Origin: Brachionus manjavacas
Taxonomy: Eukaryota > Rotifera > Eurotatoria > Ploima > Brachionidae
Assembly (NCBI GenBank): GCA_019054805.1
Contig: JAHQIY010000029.1
Coordinates: 62,001 to 126,000 of the forward strand
Length of the DNA: 64,000 nt
Direction of reading: 5' to 3'
A model generated the notes under the pieces. That model saw only the letters and a program-made list of their open reading frames with translations. It searched no databases and was not told the origin of the DNA. A program made the translations under genes and the position numbers. Below, piece after piece: positions 12,500-25,396 of this stretch; position 1 is the stretch's first letter, and each line of letters starts with the position of its first letter.

Positions 12500-15030
12500 A
12501 CCTGTCACAATCAATTTGCTCAGTTTAACTTGACGAACATTTTTTTACTGTTTCGAGGAATTTGAATGAACTACAGGAATTTGTGATTCTTTTTTTTAAA
12601 TTTTGATGAACAGAATACTTTGAACACATAAAACTTTGTGATTTTACAATTTTATCAATTTGTAACAATCACTTTGCTCAATTTAACTTGACGAACATTT
12701 TTTTACTGTTTCGAGGAATTTGAATGAACTAAAGGAATTTGTGATTCCTTTTTTTTTTTAAAATTTTTGATGAACAGAATACTTTGAACAGATCTTACTT
12801 TACTTGTTGAACATTTTTTTACTGTTTCGAGGAATTTGAACGAAATCATTAGAATGTTAGTGATTTTTTTTTTATATTTTGATGAACAGAATACTATAAA
12901 CAGATCTTACTTTACTTGACGAACATTTTTTTTAATGGTTTCGAGAAATTTTGGAATGAACTACAGGTATTTGTGTTTCCTTTTTTTTAATTTTGATGAA
13001 CAGAATACTTTGAACAGATCTTAATTTACTTGTTGAACATTTTTTTTTACTTTTTCGGGTGCACTGTTTAAACTTGACGAACATTTTTTTAGTTTTTCGA
13101 GGAATTTGAATGAACTACAGGGAATTTGTGATTCTTTTTTTTTAAATTTTGATGAACAGAATACTTTGAACACATAAAAACCTTTGTGATTTTACAATTT
13201 TATCAATTTGTAACAATCACTTTTGCTCAGTTTAACTTGACGAACATTTTTTTACTGTTTCGAGGAATTTGAAATGAACTAAAAGCTGAATTTGTGAATC
13301 CTTTTTTTTTTAAATTTCGATGAACAGAATACTTCTTGAACAGATCTTACTTTACTTGTTGAACATTTTTTTACTGTTTCGAGGAATTTGAACGAAATAT
13401 TAGAATGTTGTGATTTTTTTTTTTATATTTTTGATGAACAGAATACTATAAAACTTAGATCTTACTTTACTTGACGTACATTTTTTTAATGTTTCGAGAA
13501 ATTTGAATGAACTACAGGAATTTGTGATTCCTTTTTTTAATTTTGATGAACAGAATACTTTGAACAGATCTTAATTTACTTGTTGAACATTTTTTTTACT
13601 TTTCGGGATTTGCACTGTTTAACTTGACGAACATTTTTTTAGTTTTTTCGAGGAATTTGAATGAACTACAGTGGGAATTTGTGATTCTTTTTTTTTTTTA
13701 ATTTTGATGAACAGAATACTTTTGAACATCAAACTTTGTGATTTAACAATTTTTTAACCTGTCACAATCAATTTGCTCAGTTTAACTTGACGAACATTTT
13801 TTTACTGTTTCGAGGAATTTGAATGAAATACAGGAATTTGTGATTCTTTTTTTTTTTAAATTTTGATGAACAGAATAATTTGAACACATAAAACTTTGTG
13901 ATTTTACAATTTTATCAATTTGTAACAATCAATTTGCTCAGTTTAACTTTGACGAACATTTTTTTACTGTTTCGAGGAATTTGAATGAACTAAAGGAATT
14001 TGTGATTCCTTTTTTTTAAAATTTTGATGAACAGAATACTTTGAACAGATCTTACATTTCTTCTTGAACATTTTATTACTGTTTCGAGGAATTTGAACGA
14101 AATATTAGAATGTTGTGATTTTTTTTTTTTTATATTTTGATGAACAGAATACTATGAACAGATCTTACTTTACTTGACGAACATTTTTTTAATGTTTCGA
14201 GAAATTTGAATGAACTACAGGAATTTGTGATTCCTTTTTTTTTAATTTTGATGAACAGAATACTTTGAACAGATCTTAATTTACTTGTTGAACATTTTTT
14301 TTACTTTTTCGGGTGCACTGTTAAACTTGACGTAAATTTTTTAGTTTTTCGAGGAATTTGAATGAACTACAGGAATTTGTGATTCTTTTTTTTTAATTTT
14401 GACGAACTGAATACTTTGAACACATAAAACTTTGTGATTTTACAATTTTATCAATTTGTAAAAATCAATTTGCTCAGTTTAACTTGACGAACATTTTTTT
14501 ACTGTTTCGAGGAATTTGAATGAACTAAAGGAATTTGTGATTCCTTTTTTTTTTTAAATTTTGATGAACAGAATACTTTGAACAGATCTTACTCTACTTG
14601 TTGAACATTTTTTTACTGTTTCGAGGAATTTGAACGAAATATTAGAATGTTGTGATTTTATTTTTTTTAAATTTTGATGAACAGAATACTTTGAACGGAT
14701 CTTACATTACTTGACGAACATTTTTTTACTGTTTCGAGAAATTTGAATGAACTACAGGAATTTGTGATTCTTTTTATTTTAATTTTGATGAACAGAATAC
14801 TTTGAACAGATCTTACTTTACTTGTTGAACATTTTTTTTACTTTTTCGGGTGCACTGTTAAACTTGACGAACATTTTTTAGTTTTTCGAGGAATTTGAAT
14901 GAACTACAGGAATTTGTGATTCTTTTTTTTTTAATTTTGATGAACAGAATACTTTGAACACATAAAACTTTGTGATTTTACAATTTTATCAATTTGTAAC
15001 AATCAATTTGCTCAGTTTAACTTGACGAAC
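12500..15030 (+). repeat. Long duplicated HOR-I segment, copy 2
   Basis: Second copy of 7779-10270, with the same monomer order and private variants. Between about 12840 and 13740 it carries many extra bases absent from copy 1 and from other monomers, whereas 13760-15030 follows copy 1 closely. Confidence 0.8.
12840..13740 (+). other. Stretch of satellite with clustered small insertions
   Basis: Against the parallel copy near 8.08-9.0 kb, almost every monomer here has one to three extra or changed bases: 'cgaaatcattag', 'aatggtttcg', 'acaggtatttgtgtttcc', 'cataaaaacctttg', 'aaaagctgaatttg', 'ataaaacttagatc', 'cgggatttgcac', 'cagtgggaattt'. Most other variants in the window are shared between copies; these are not. 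It could be a poorly polished patch of assembly or a locally diverged copy. Confidence 0.8.
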
Positions 15031-15408
15031 ATTTTTTTAGTTTTTCGAGGAATTTGAATGAACTACAGGAATTTGTGATTCTTTTTTTTTTAATTTTGAT
15101 GAACAGAATACTTTGAACACATAAAACTTTGTGATTTGACAATTTTAATTAATTTGTCACAATCAATTTGCTCAGTTTAGCTTGACGAACATTTTTTTAC
15201 TGTTTCGAGGAATTTGAATGAACTACAGGAATTTGTGATTCTTTTTTTTTTTAATTTTGATGAACAGAATACTTTGAACAGATTTTACTATACTTGTTGA
15301 ACAATTTTTTTACTTTTTTCGGGTGCACAGTTAAACTTGACGAACATTTTTTTACTGTCTCGAGAAATTTGAATGAACTACAGGAATTTCTGATTCTTTT
15401 TTTTTTAA

Positions 15409-15432
15409 AATTTTGATGTGTTAATCAAAATT
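15409..15432. other. Junction A (F to R), copy 1
   Basis: Switch point from forward to reverse satellite. It is a perfect 9-bp inverted repeat, left arm aattttgat and right arm atcaaaatt, around the 6-base spacer gtgtta. The left flank is a 'ctgtctcgag' monomer and the right flank the complement of the 'gaggaggttc' monomer. Both monomers occur uninterrupted elsewhere, so this is a real breakpoint within the repeat. The right flank carries the private variant 'ttatactgagaaaa' (near 15511), shared only with the junction at 56.0 kb. Confidence 0.93.
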
Positions 15433-18400
15433 AAAAAAAATTGAATCAGAACCTCCTGAAAGTTCATTCAAATTCCTACAAAATGTTAAAAACTGTTCGT
15501 CAAGTTATACTGAGAAAATTGATTGTGACAAATTAATTAAATTGTCAAATTGCAAAGTAAGATCTGTTCAAAGTATTCTGTTCATCAAAATTTAAAAAAA
15601 GAATCACAACTTCCTGATATTTCATTCAAATTTCTCGAAAAGTTAAAAAATGTTCGTCAAGTAAGGTAAGAACTGTTCAAAGTATTCTTTTCATCAAAAT
15701 TTAAAAAAAGAATATCACAACTTCCTGTAAGTCATTCAAATTTCTCGAAAAGTTAAAAAATGTTCGTCAAGTAAAGTAAGATCTGTTCAAAGTATTCTGT
15801 TCATCAAAATTTAAAAAAAAAAGAATCACAAATTACTGTAATTCATTCAAATTCCTCGAAACAGTAAAAAAATGTTCGTCAAGTTAAACTGAGCAAATTG
15901 ATTGTGACAGGTTAAAAAAATTGTTAAATCACAAAGTTTGTTGTGTTCAAAGTATTCTGTTAATCAAAATTAAAAAATTGAATCAGAACCTCCTGAAGTT
16001 CATTCAAATTCCTACAAAATGTTAAAAACTGTTCGTCAAGTTAAACTGAGCAAATTGATTGTGACAAATTAATTAAATTGTCAAATTGCAAAGTAAGATC
16101 TGTTCAAAGTATTCTGTTCATCAAAATTTAAAAAAAAAAAGAATCACAACTTCCTGATATTTCATTCAAATTTCTCGAAAAGTTAAAAAATGTTCGTCAA
16201 GTAAGATAAGAACTGTTCAAAGTATTCTGTTCATCAAAATATAAAAAAAAATCACAACATTCTAATATTTCGTTCAAATTCCTCGAAACAGTAAAAAAAT
16301 GTTCAACAAGTAAAGTAAGATCTGTTCAAAGTATTCTGTTCATCAAAATTTTAAAAAAAAAAAGGAATCACAAATTCCTTTAGTTCATTCAAATTCCTCG
16401 AAACAGTAAAAAAATGTTCGTCAAGTTAAACTGAGCAAATTGATTGTTACAAATTGATAAAATTGTATAATCTCAAAGTTTTAAGTGTTCAAAGTATTCT
16501 GTTCATCAAAATTTAAAAAAAAAGAATCACAAATTCCTGTAGTTCTTTCAAATTCCTCGAAACAGTAAAAAAATGTTCGTCAAGTTAAACTGAGCAAATT
16601 GATTGTGACAGGTTAAAAAAATTGTTAAATCACAAAGTTTGATGTGTTCAAAGTATTCTGTTAATCAAAATTAAAAAAATTGAATCAGAACCTCCTGAAG
16701 TTCATTCAAATTCCTACAAATTGTTAAAAACTGTTCGTCAAGTTAAACTGAGCAAATTGATTGTGACAAATTAATTAAAATTGTCAAATTGCAAAGTAAG
16801 ATCTGTTCAAAGTATTCTGTTCATCAAAATTTAAAAAAAAAAGAATCACAAATTACTGTAATTCATTCAAATTCCTCGAAACAGTAAAAAAATGTTCGTC
16901 AAGTTTAACTGTGCACCCGAAAAAGTAAAAAAAATGTTCAACAAGTAAAGTAAGATCTGTTCAAAGTATTCTGTTCATCAAAAATTAAAATAAAAAGAAT
17001 CACAAATTCCTGTAGTTCATTCAAATTCCTCGAAACAGTAAAAAAATGTTCGTCAAGTTAAACTAGCAAATTGTTTGTTACAAATTAATAAAATCAAAAT
17101 TTAAAAAAAAAGAATCACAACTTCCTGAAATTACATTCAAATGCCTAAAAAAAGTTAAAAAATGTTCGTCAAGTTTAACTGACCAAATTGATTGTTACAA
17201 ATTGATAAAATTGTAAAATCACAAAGTTTTATGTGTACAAAGTATTCTGTTCATCAAAATTTTAAAAAAAAGAATCAGAAATTCCTGTAGTTCATTCAAA
17301 TTTCTCGAGACAGTAAAAAAATGTTCGTCAAGTTTAACTGTGCACCCGAAAAAGTAAAAAAATTGTTCAACAAGTAAAGTAAAATCTGTTCAAAGTATTC
17401 TGTTCATCAAAATTAAAAAAAAGAATCACATATTCCTGTAGTTCATTCAAATTCCTCGAAACCTTAAAAAAATGTTCGTCAAGTAATGTAAGATCTGTTC
17501 AAAGTATTCTGTTCATCAAAATTAAAATAAAAGAATCACAAATTCCTGTAGTTAATTCAAATTTCTCGAAACAGTAAAAAAATGTTCGTCAAGTTAAACT
17601 AGCAAATTGTTTGTTACAAATTAATAAAATCAAAATTTAAAAAAAAAAGAATCACAACTTCCTGAAATTACATTCAAATGCCTAAAAAAAGTTAAAAAAT
17701 GTTCGTCAATTTTAACTGACCAAATTGATTTTTACAAATTGATAAAATTGTAAAATCACAAAGTTTTATGTGTACAAAGTATTCTGTTCATCAAAATTTT
17801 AAAAAAAGAATCAGAAATTCCTGTAGTTCATTCAAATTTCTCGAGACAGTAAAAAAATGTTCGTCAAGTTTAACTGGTCACCCGAAAAAGTAAAAAAATT
17901 GTTCAACAAGTAAAGTAAAATCTGTTCAAAGTATTCTGTTCATCAAAATTAAAAAAAAAAGAATCACAAATTCCTGTAGTTCATTCAAATTCCTCGAAAC
18001 AGTAAAAAAATGTTCGTCAAGTTTAACTGTGCACCCGAAAAAGTAAAAAAAATGTTCAACAAGTAAAGTAAGATCTGTTCAAAGTATTCTGTTCATCAAA
18101 ATTAAAATAAAAAGAATCACAAATTCCTGTAGTTCATTCAAATTTCTCGAAACAGTAAAAAAATGTTCGTCAAGTTAAACTAGCAAATTGTTTGTTACAA
18201 ATTAATAAAATCAAAATTTAAAAAAAAAGAATCACAACTTCCTGAAATTACATTCAAATGCCTAAAAAAAGTTAAAAAATGTTCGTCAAGTAAAACTGAA
18301 CAAATTGATTGTTACAGATTAATAAAATTGTAAAATTTAAAAAAAAGGAATCACAAATTCCTGTAGTTCATTCAAATTCCTCGAAAAACTAAAAAAATGT

Positions 18401-21400
18401 TCGTCAAGTTTAACTGACCAAATTGATTGTTACAAATTGATAAAATTGTAAAATCACAAAGTTTTATGTGTACAAAGTATTCTGTTCATCAAAATTTAAA
18501 AAAAGAATCACAAATTCCTGTAGTTCTTTCAAATTCCTCGAAACAGTAAAAAAATGTTCGTCAAGTTAATCTGAGCAAATTGATTGTGACAGGTTAAAAA
18601 AATTGTTAAATCACAAAGTTTGATGTGTTCAAAGTATTCTGTTAATCAAAATTAAAAAAAATTGAATCAGAACCTCCTGAAGTTCATTCAAATTCCTACA
18701 AATTGTTAAAAACTGTTCGTCAAGTTAAACTGAGCAAATTGATTGTGACAAATTAATTAAAATTGTCAAATTGCAAAGTAAGATCTGTTCAAAGTATTCT
18801 GTTCATCAAAATTTAAAAAAAAAAGAATCACAAATTACTGTAATTCATTCAAATTCCTCGAAACAGTAAAAAAATGTTCGTCAAGTTTAACTGTGCACCC
18901 GAAAAAGTAAAAAAAATGTTCAACAAGTAAAGTAAGATCTGTTCAAAGTATTCTGTTCATCAAAATTAAAATAAAAAGAATCACAAATTCCTGTAGTTCA
19001 TTCAAATTTCTCGAAACAGTAAAAAAATGTTCGTCAAGTAATGTAAGATCTGTTCAAAGTATTCTGTTCATCAAAATTAAAAAAAAGAATCACAAATTCC
19101 TGTAGTTCATTCAAATTCCTCGAAACAGTAAAAAAATGTTCGTCAAGTTAAACTAGCAAATTGTTTGTTACAAATTAATAAAATCAAAATTTAAAAAAAA
19201 GAATCACAACTTCCTGAAATTACATTCAAATGCCTAAAAAAGTTAAAAAATGTTCGTCAAGTTTAACTGACCAAATTGATTGTTACAAATTGATAAAATT
19301 GTAAAATCACAAAGTTTTATGTGTACAAAGTATTCACTGTTCATCAAAATTTTAAAAAAAGAATCAGAAATTCCTGTAGTTCATTCAAATTTCTCGAGAC
19401 AGTAAAAAAATGTTCGTCAAGTTTAACTGTGCACCCGAAAAAGTAAAAAAATTGTTCAACAAGTAAAGTAAAATCTGTTCAAAGTATTCTGTTCATCAAA
19501 ATTAAAAAAAAAAAGAATCACATATTCCTGTAGTTCATTCAAATTCCTCGAAACAGTGAAAAAATGTTCGTCAAGTAATGTAAGATCTGTTCAAAGTATT
19601 CTGTTCATCAAAATTAAAATAAAAAGAATCACAAATTCCTGTAGTTAATTCAAATTTCTCGAAACAGTAAAAAAATGCTCGTCAAGTTAAACTAGCAAAT
19701 TGTTTGTTACAAATTAATAAAAATCAAAATTTAAAAAAAAGAATCACAACTTCCTGAAATTACATTCAAATGCCTAAAAAAAGTTAAAAAATGTTCGTCA
19801 AGTTTAACTGACCAAATTGATTGTTACAAATTGATAAAATTGTAAAATCACAAAGTTTTAATGTGTACAAAGTATTCTGTTCATCAAAATTTTAAAAAAA
19901 GAATCAGAAATTCCTGTAGTTCATTCAAATTTCTCGAGACAGTAAAAAAATGTTCGTCAAGTTTAACTGGTCACCCGAAAAAGTAAAAAAATTCTTCAAC
20001 AAGTAAAGTAAAATCTGTTCAAAGTATTCTGTTCATCAAAATTAAAAAAAGAATCACAAATTCCTGTAGTTCATTCAAATTCCACGAAACAGTAAAAAAA
20101 TGTTCGTCAAGCTAAACTGAGCAAATTGATTGTGACAAATTAATTAAAATTGTCAAATTGCAAAAGTAAGATCTTGTTCAAAGTATTCTGTTCATCAAAA
20201 TTTAAAAAAGAATCACAAATTACTGTAATTCATTCAAATTCCTCGAAACAGTAAAAAAATGTTCGTCAAGTAAGGTAAGAACTGTTCAAAGTATTCTTTT
20301 CATCAAAATTTAAAAAAGAGTATCACAACTTCCTGTAAGTCATTCAAATTTCTCGAAAAGTTAAAAAATGTTCGTCAAGTAAAGAAAGATCTGTTCAAAG
20401 TATTCTGTTCATCAAAATTTAAAAAAAAGAATCACAAATTACTGTAATTCATTCAAATTCCTCGAAACAGTAAAAAAATGTTCGTCAAGTTTAACTGTGC
20501 ACCCGAAAAAGTAAAAAAAATGTTCAACAAGTAAAGTAAGATCTGTTCAAAGTATTCTGTTCATCAAAATTAAAATAAAAAGAATCACAAATTCCTGTAG
20601 TTCATTCAAATTTCTCGAAACAGTAAAAAAATGTTCGTCAAGTAATGTAAGATCCGTTCAAAGTATTCTGTTCATCAAAATTTAAAAAAAATAAAATCAC
20701 AACATTCTAATATTTCGATCAAATTCTCGAAACAGTAAAAAAATGTTCAACAAGTAAAGTAAGATCTGTTCAAAGTATTCTGTTCATCAAAATTTAAAAA
20801 AAAAAAAGGAATCACAAATTCCTTTAGTTCATCCAAATTCCTCGAAACAGTAAAAAAATGTTCGTCAAGTTAAACTGAGCAAATTGATTGTTACAAATTG
20901 ATAAAATTGTAAAATCACAAAGTTTTATGTGTTCAAAGTATTCTGTTCATCAAAATTAAAAAAAAGAATCACAAATTCCTGTATTTCATTCAAATTCCTC
21001 GAAACAGTAAAAAAATGTTCGTCAAGTTAAACTGAGCAAATTGATTGTGACAGGTTAAAAAAATTGTTAAATCACAAAGTTTGATGTGTTCAAAGTATTC
21101 TGTTCATCAAAATTAAAAAAAAAAGAATCACAAATTCCTGTAGTTCATTCAAATTCCTCGAAACAGTAAAAAAATGTTCGTCAAGTTAAACTGAGCAAAT
21201 TGATTGTTACAAATTGATAAAATTGTAAAATCACAAAGTTTATATGTGTTCAAAGTATTCTGTTCATCAAAATTAAAAAAAAAGAATCACAAATTCCTGT
21301 AGTTCATTCAAATTCCTCGAAAAACTAAAAAAATGTTCGTCAAGTTTAACAGTGCACCCGAAAAAGTAAAAAATGTTCAACAAGTAAAGTAAGATCTGTT

Positions 21401-21916
21401 CAAAGTATTCTGTTCATCAAAATTAAAATAAAAAGAATCACAAATTCCTGTAGTTCATTCAAATTTCTCGAAACAGTAAAAAAATGTTCGTCAAGTAATG
21501 TAAGATCCGTTCAAAGTATTCTGTTCATCAAAATTTAAAAAAATAAAATCACAACATTCTAATATTTCGTTCAAATTCCTCGAAACAGTAAAAAAATGTT
21601 CAACAGTTAAAGTAAAATCTGTTCAAAGTATTCTGTTCATCAAAATTTAAAAAAAAAAAAGGAATCACAAATTCCTTTAGTTCATTCAAATTCCTCGAAA
21701 CAGTAAAAAAATGTTCGTCAAGTTAAACTGAGCAAATTGATTTTTACAAATTGATAAAATTGTAAAATCACAAAGTTTTATGTGTTCAAAGTATTCAGTT
21801 CGTCAAAATTAAAAAAAAAAGAATCACAAATTCCTGTAGTTCATTCAAATTCCTCGAAAAACTAAAAAAATTTACGTCAAGTTTAACAGTGCACCCGAAA
21901 AAGTAAAAAAAATGTT
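15424..21916 (-). repeat. Satellite block R1, reverse orientation
   Basis: Complement-strand array of about 6.5 kb. From junction A the monomer order mirrors 56.0 kb backwards to about 52.8 kb base by base, including the variant linker 'ataatctcaaagttttaag' (16467; mirrored near 54945). HOR-II units occupy about 16.5-20.1 kb; HOR-I units ('cctttagttc', 'aatatttcgttc') fill 20.6-21.9 kb up to insert B. The last 1.3 kb mirrors 47.4-48.7 kb exactly in spacing: marker 'gtaagatccg' at 20646 and 21502 against 48731 and 47876. Confidence 0.95.
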
Positions 21917-21970
21917 TCTTATCTAGTAGAAAAATTAGTTTTTTGAATAAAAATTATCTTTCTTGAATAA
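21917..21970 (+). other. Insert B: 54 bp of non-satellite DNA at an R-to-F switch
   Basis: Together with its inverted copy at 47417-47470, this is the clearest sequence in the window that does not resemble the monomers. It begins after 'aatgtt', where normal units continue 'caacaag' (intact version near 59313), and ends at 'aaatatcagg', where normal forward units resume. It contains 'ttatctagtag' and two near-copies of 'ttgaataaaaattatc', so it has its own short direct repeat. No transposon ends, target-site duplication or reading frame is visible. It may be a remnant of ancestral flanking DNA or filler made during repair. Confidence 0.9.
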
Positions 21971-23137
21971 AAATATCAGGAAGTTGTGATTCTTTTTTTT
22001 AGATTTTGATGAACAGAATACTTTGAACAGATCTTACTTTGCAATTTGACAATTTTAATTAATTTGTCACAATCAATTTGCTCAGTTTAGCTTGACGAAC
22101 ATTTTTTTACTGTTTCGAGGAATTTGAATGAACTACTGGAATTTGTGATTCTTTTTTTTTTAATTTTGATGAACAGAATACTTTGAACAGATTTTACTTT
22201 ACTTGTTGAACAATTTTTTTACTTTTTCGGGTGCACAGTTAAACTTGACGAACATTTTTTTACTGTCTCGAGAAATTTGAATGAACTACAGGAATTTCTG
22301 ATTCTTTTTTTTAAAATTTTGATGAACAGAATACTTTGTACACATAAAACTTTGTGATTTTACAATTTTATCAATTTGTAACAATCAATTTGGTCAGTTA
22401 AACTTGACGAACATTTTTTAACTTTTTTTAGGCATTTGAATGTAATTTCAGGAAGTTGTGATTCTTTTTTTTTAAATTTTGATTTTATTAATTTGTAACA
22501 AACAATTTGCTAGTTTAACTTGACGAACATTTTTTTACTGTTTCGAGGAATTTGAATGAACTACAGGAATTTGTGATTCTTTTTTTTAATTTTGATGAAC
22601 AGAATACTTTGAACAGATCTTACATTACTTGACGAACATTTTTTTACTGTTTCGAGAAATTTGAATGAACTACAGGAATTTGTGATTCTTTTTATTTTAA
22701 TTTTGATGAACAGAATACTTTGAACAGATCTTACTTTACTTGTTGAACATTTTTTTTACTTTTTCGGGTGCACAGTTAAACTTGACGAACATTTTTTTAC
22801 TGTTTCGAGGAATTTGAATGAATTACAGTAATTTGTGATTCTTTTTTTTTAAAATTTTGATGAACAGAATACTTTGAACAGATCTTACTTTGCAATTTGA
22901 CAATTTTAATTAATTTGTCACAATCAATTTGCTCAGTTTAACTTGACGAACAGTTTTTAACAATTTGTAGGAATTTGAATGAACTTCAGGAGGTTCTGAT
23001 TCAATTTTTTTTAAATTTTGATTAACAGAATACTTTGAACACATCAAACTTTGTGATTTAACAATTTTTTTTAACCTGTCACAATCAATTTGCTCAGTTT
23101 AACTTGACGAACATTTTTTTACTGTTTCGAGGAATTT

Positions 23138-25396
23138 GAAAGAACTACAGGAATTTGTGATTCTTTTTTTTAAATTTTGATGAACAGAATACTTTGTACA
23201 CATAAAACTTTGTGATTTTACAATTTTATCAATTTGTAACAATCAATTTGGTCAGTTAAACTTGACGAACATTTTTTTAGTTTTTCGAGGAATTTGAATG
23301 AACTACAGGAATTTGTGATTCCTTTTTTTGATATTTTACAATTTTATTAATCTGTAACAATCAATTTGTTCAGTTTTACTTGACGAACATTTTTTAACTT
23401 TTTTTAGGCATTTGAATGTAATTTCAGGAAGTTGTGATTCTTTTTTTTTTAAATTTTGATTTTATTAATTTGTAACAAACAATTTGCTAGTTTAACTTGA
23501 CGAACATTTTTTTACTGTTTCGAGAAATTTGAATGAACTACAGGAATTTGTGATTCTTTTTATTTTAATTTTGATGAACAGAATACTTTGAATAGATCTT
23601 ACTTTACTTGTTGAACATTTTTTTTACTTTTTCGGGTGCACAGTTAAACTTGACGAACATTTTTTACTGTTTCGAGGAATTTGAATGAATTACAGTAATT
23701 TGTGATTCTTTTTTTTTAAATTTTGATGAACAGAATACTTTGAACAGATCTTACTTTTGCAATTTGACAATTTTAATTAATTTGTCACAATCAATTTGCT
23801 CAGTTTAGCTTGACGAACATTTTTTTACTGTTTCGAGGAATTTGAATGAACTACAGGAATTTGTGATTTTTTTTTTTTTTAATTTTGATGAACAGAATAC
23901 TTTGAACAGATTTTACTTTACTTGTTGAACAATTTTTTTACTTTTTCGGGTGACCAGTTAAACTTGACGAACATTTTTTTACTGTCTCGAGAAATTTGAA
24001 TGAACTACAGGAATTTCTGATTCTTTTTTTTTAAAATTTTGATGAACAGAATACTTTGTACACATAAAACTTTGTGATTTTACAATTTTATCAATTTGTA
24101 ACAATCAATTTGGTCAGTTAAACTTGACGAACATTTTTTAACTTTTTTTAGGCATTTGAATGTAATTTCAGGAAGTTGTGATTCTTTTTTTTTTAAATTT
24201 TGATTTTATTAATTTGTAACAAACAATTTGCTAGTTTAACTTGACGAACATTTTTTTACTGTTTCGAGAAATTTGAATTAACTCACAGGAATTTGTGATT
24301 CTTTTTATTTTAATTTTGATGAACAGAATACTTTGAACAGATCTTACATTACTTGACGAACATTTTTTTACTGTTTCGAGGAATTTGAATGAACTACAGG
24401 AATATGTGATTCTTTTTTTTAATTTTGATGAACAGAATACTTTGAACAGATTTTACTTTACTTGTTGAACAATTTTTTTACTTTTTCGGGTGCACAGTTA
24501 AACTTGACGAACATTTTTTTACTGTCTCGAGAAATTTGAATGAACTACAGGAATTTCTGATTCTTTTTTAAAATTTTGATGAACAGAATACTTTGTACAC
24601 ATAAAACTTTGTGATTTTACAATTTTATCAATTTGTAACAATCAATTTGGTCAGTTAAACTTGACGAACATTTTTTAACTTTTTTTAGGCATTTGAATGT
24701 AATTTCAGGAAGTTGTGATTCTTTTTTTTTTTAATTTTTTTTTTTATTAATTTGTAACAAACAATTTGCTAGTTTAACTTGACGAACATTTTTTTACTGT
24801 TTCGAGGAATTTGAATGAAATACAGGAATTTGTGATTCTTTTTTTTTTTAATTTTGATGAACAGAATACTTTGAACAGATCTTACATTACTTGACGAACA
24901 TTTTTTTACTGTTTCGAGAAATTTGAATGAACTACAGGAATTTGTGATTCTTTTATTTTAATTTTGATGAACAGAATACTTTGAACAGATCTTACTTTAC
25001 TTGTTGAACATTTTTTTTACTTTTTCGGGTGCACAGTTAAACTTGACGAACATTTTTTTACTGTTTCGAGGAATTTGAATGAATTACAGTAATTTGTGAT
25101 TCTTTTTTTTTTTAAATTTTGATGAACAGAATACTTTGAACAGATCTTACTTTGCAATTTGACAATTTTAATTAATTTGTCACAATCAATTTGCTCAGTT
25201 TAACTTGACGAACAGTTTTTAACAATTTGTAGGAATTTGAATGAACTTCAGGAGGTTCTGATTCAATTTTTTTAATTTTGATTAACAGAATACTTTGAAC
25301 ACATCAAACTTTGTGATTTAACAATTTTTTTAACCTGTCACAATCAATTTGCTCAGTTTAACTTGACGAACATTTTTTTACTGTTTCGAGGAATTT
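23138..25396 (+). repeat. HOR-II unit in F2 (2259 bp)
   Basis: Bounded by successive 'gaaagaactac' monomers (p) at 23138 and 25397. The order after p is: 'gtacac' linker, monomer with 'agtttttcgagg', 'aatctgtaac' linker, 'ttaggc' monomer, short module, 'aattacagtaattt' monomer, two rounds of short module plus 'ctgtctcgag' plus 'ttaggc' monomers, another short module and 'aattacagtaattt', then 'gaggaggttc' monomer and L4. The period matches the units in F3 and R2 to within 5 bp. Confidence 0.85.

Larger units (their letters stand above)
1..15417 (+). repeat. Satellite block F1, forward orientation
   Basis: Continuous tandem array of the T-rich monomer family, starting inside a linker and running to junction A. 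It mixes HOR-I stretches (0-1.5 kb, 7.8-15.1 kb), where monomers carry 'aactaaagg', 'gaacgaaatattag' and the short module 'cgggtgcac', with a HOR-II-like stretch (about 1.5-7.6 kb) carrying 'ttaggcatttg', 'gacttacagg' and 'aattacagtaattt' monomers. The last 290 bases before the junction are HOR-II type. No gene-like sequence interrupts it. It is related to the complement of R4, but mirror symmetry outside the outer A junctions is only partial. Confidence 0.95.

Noticed and set aside
15420..21916. Block R1 as an independent satellite family
   Set aside because: Complementing it gives the same monomers, linkers and short module as F1; only orientation differs.
21917..21970. Insert B as a transposon or insertion sequence
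   Set aside because: It is only 54 bp, has no terminal inverted repeats, no target-site duplication and no reading frame.
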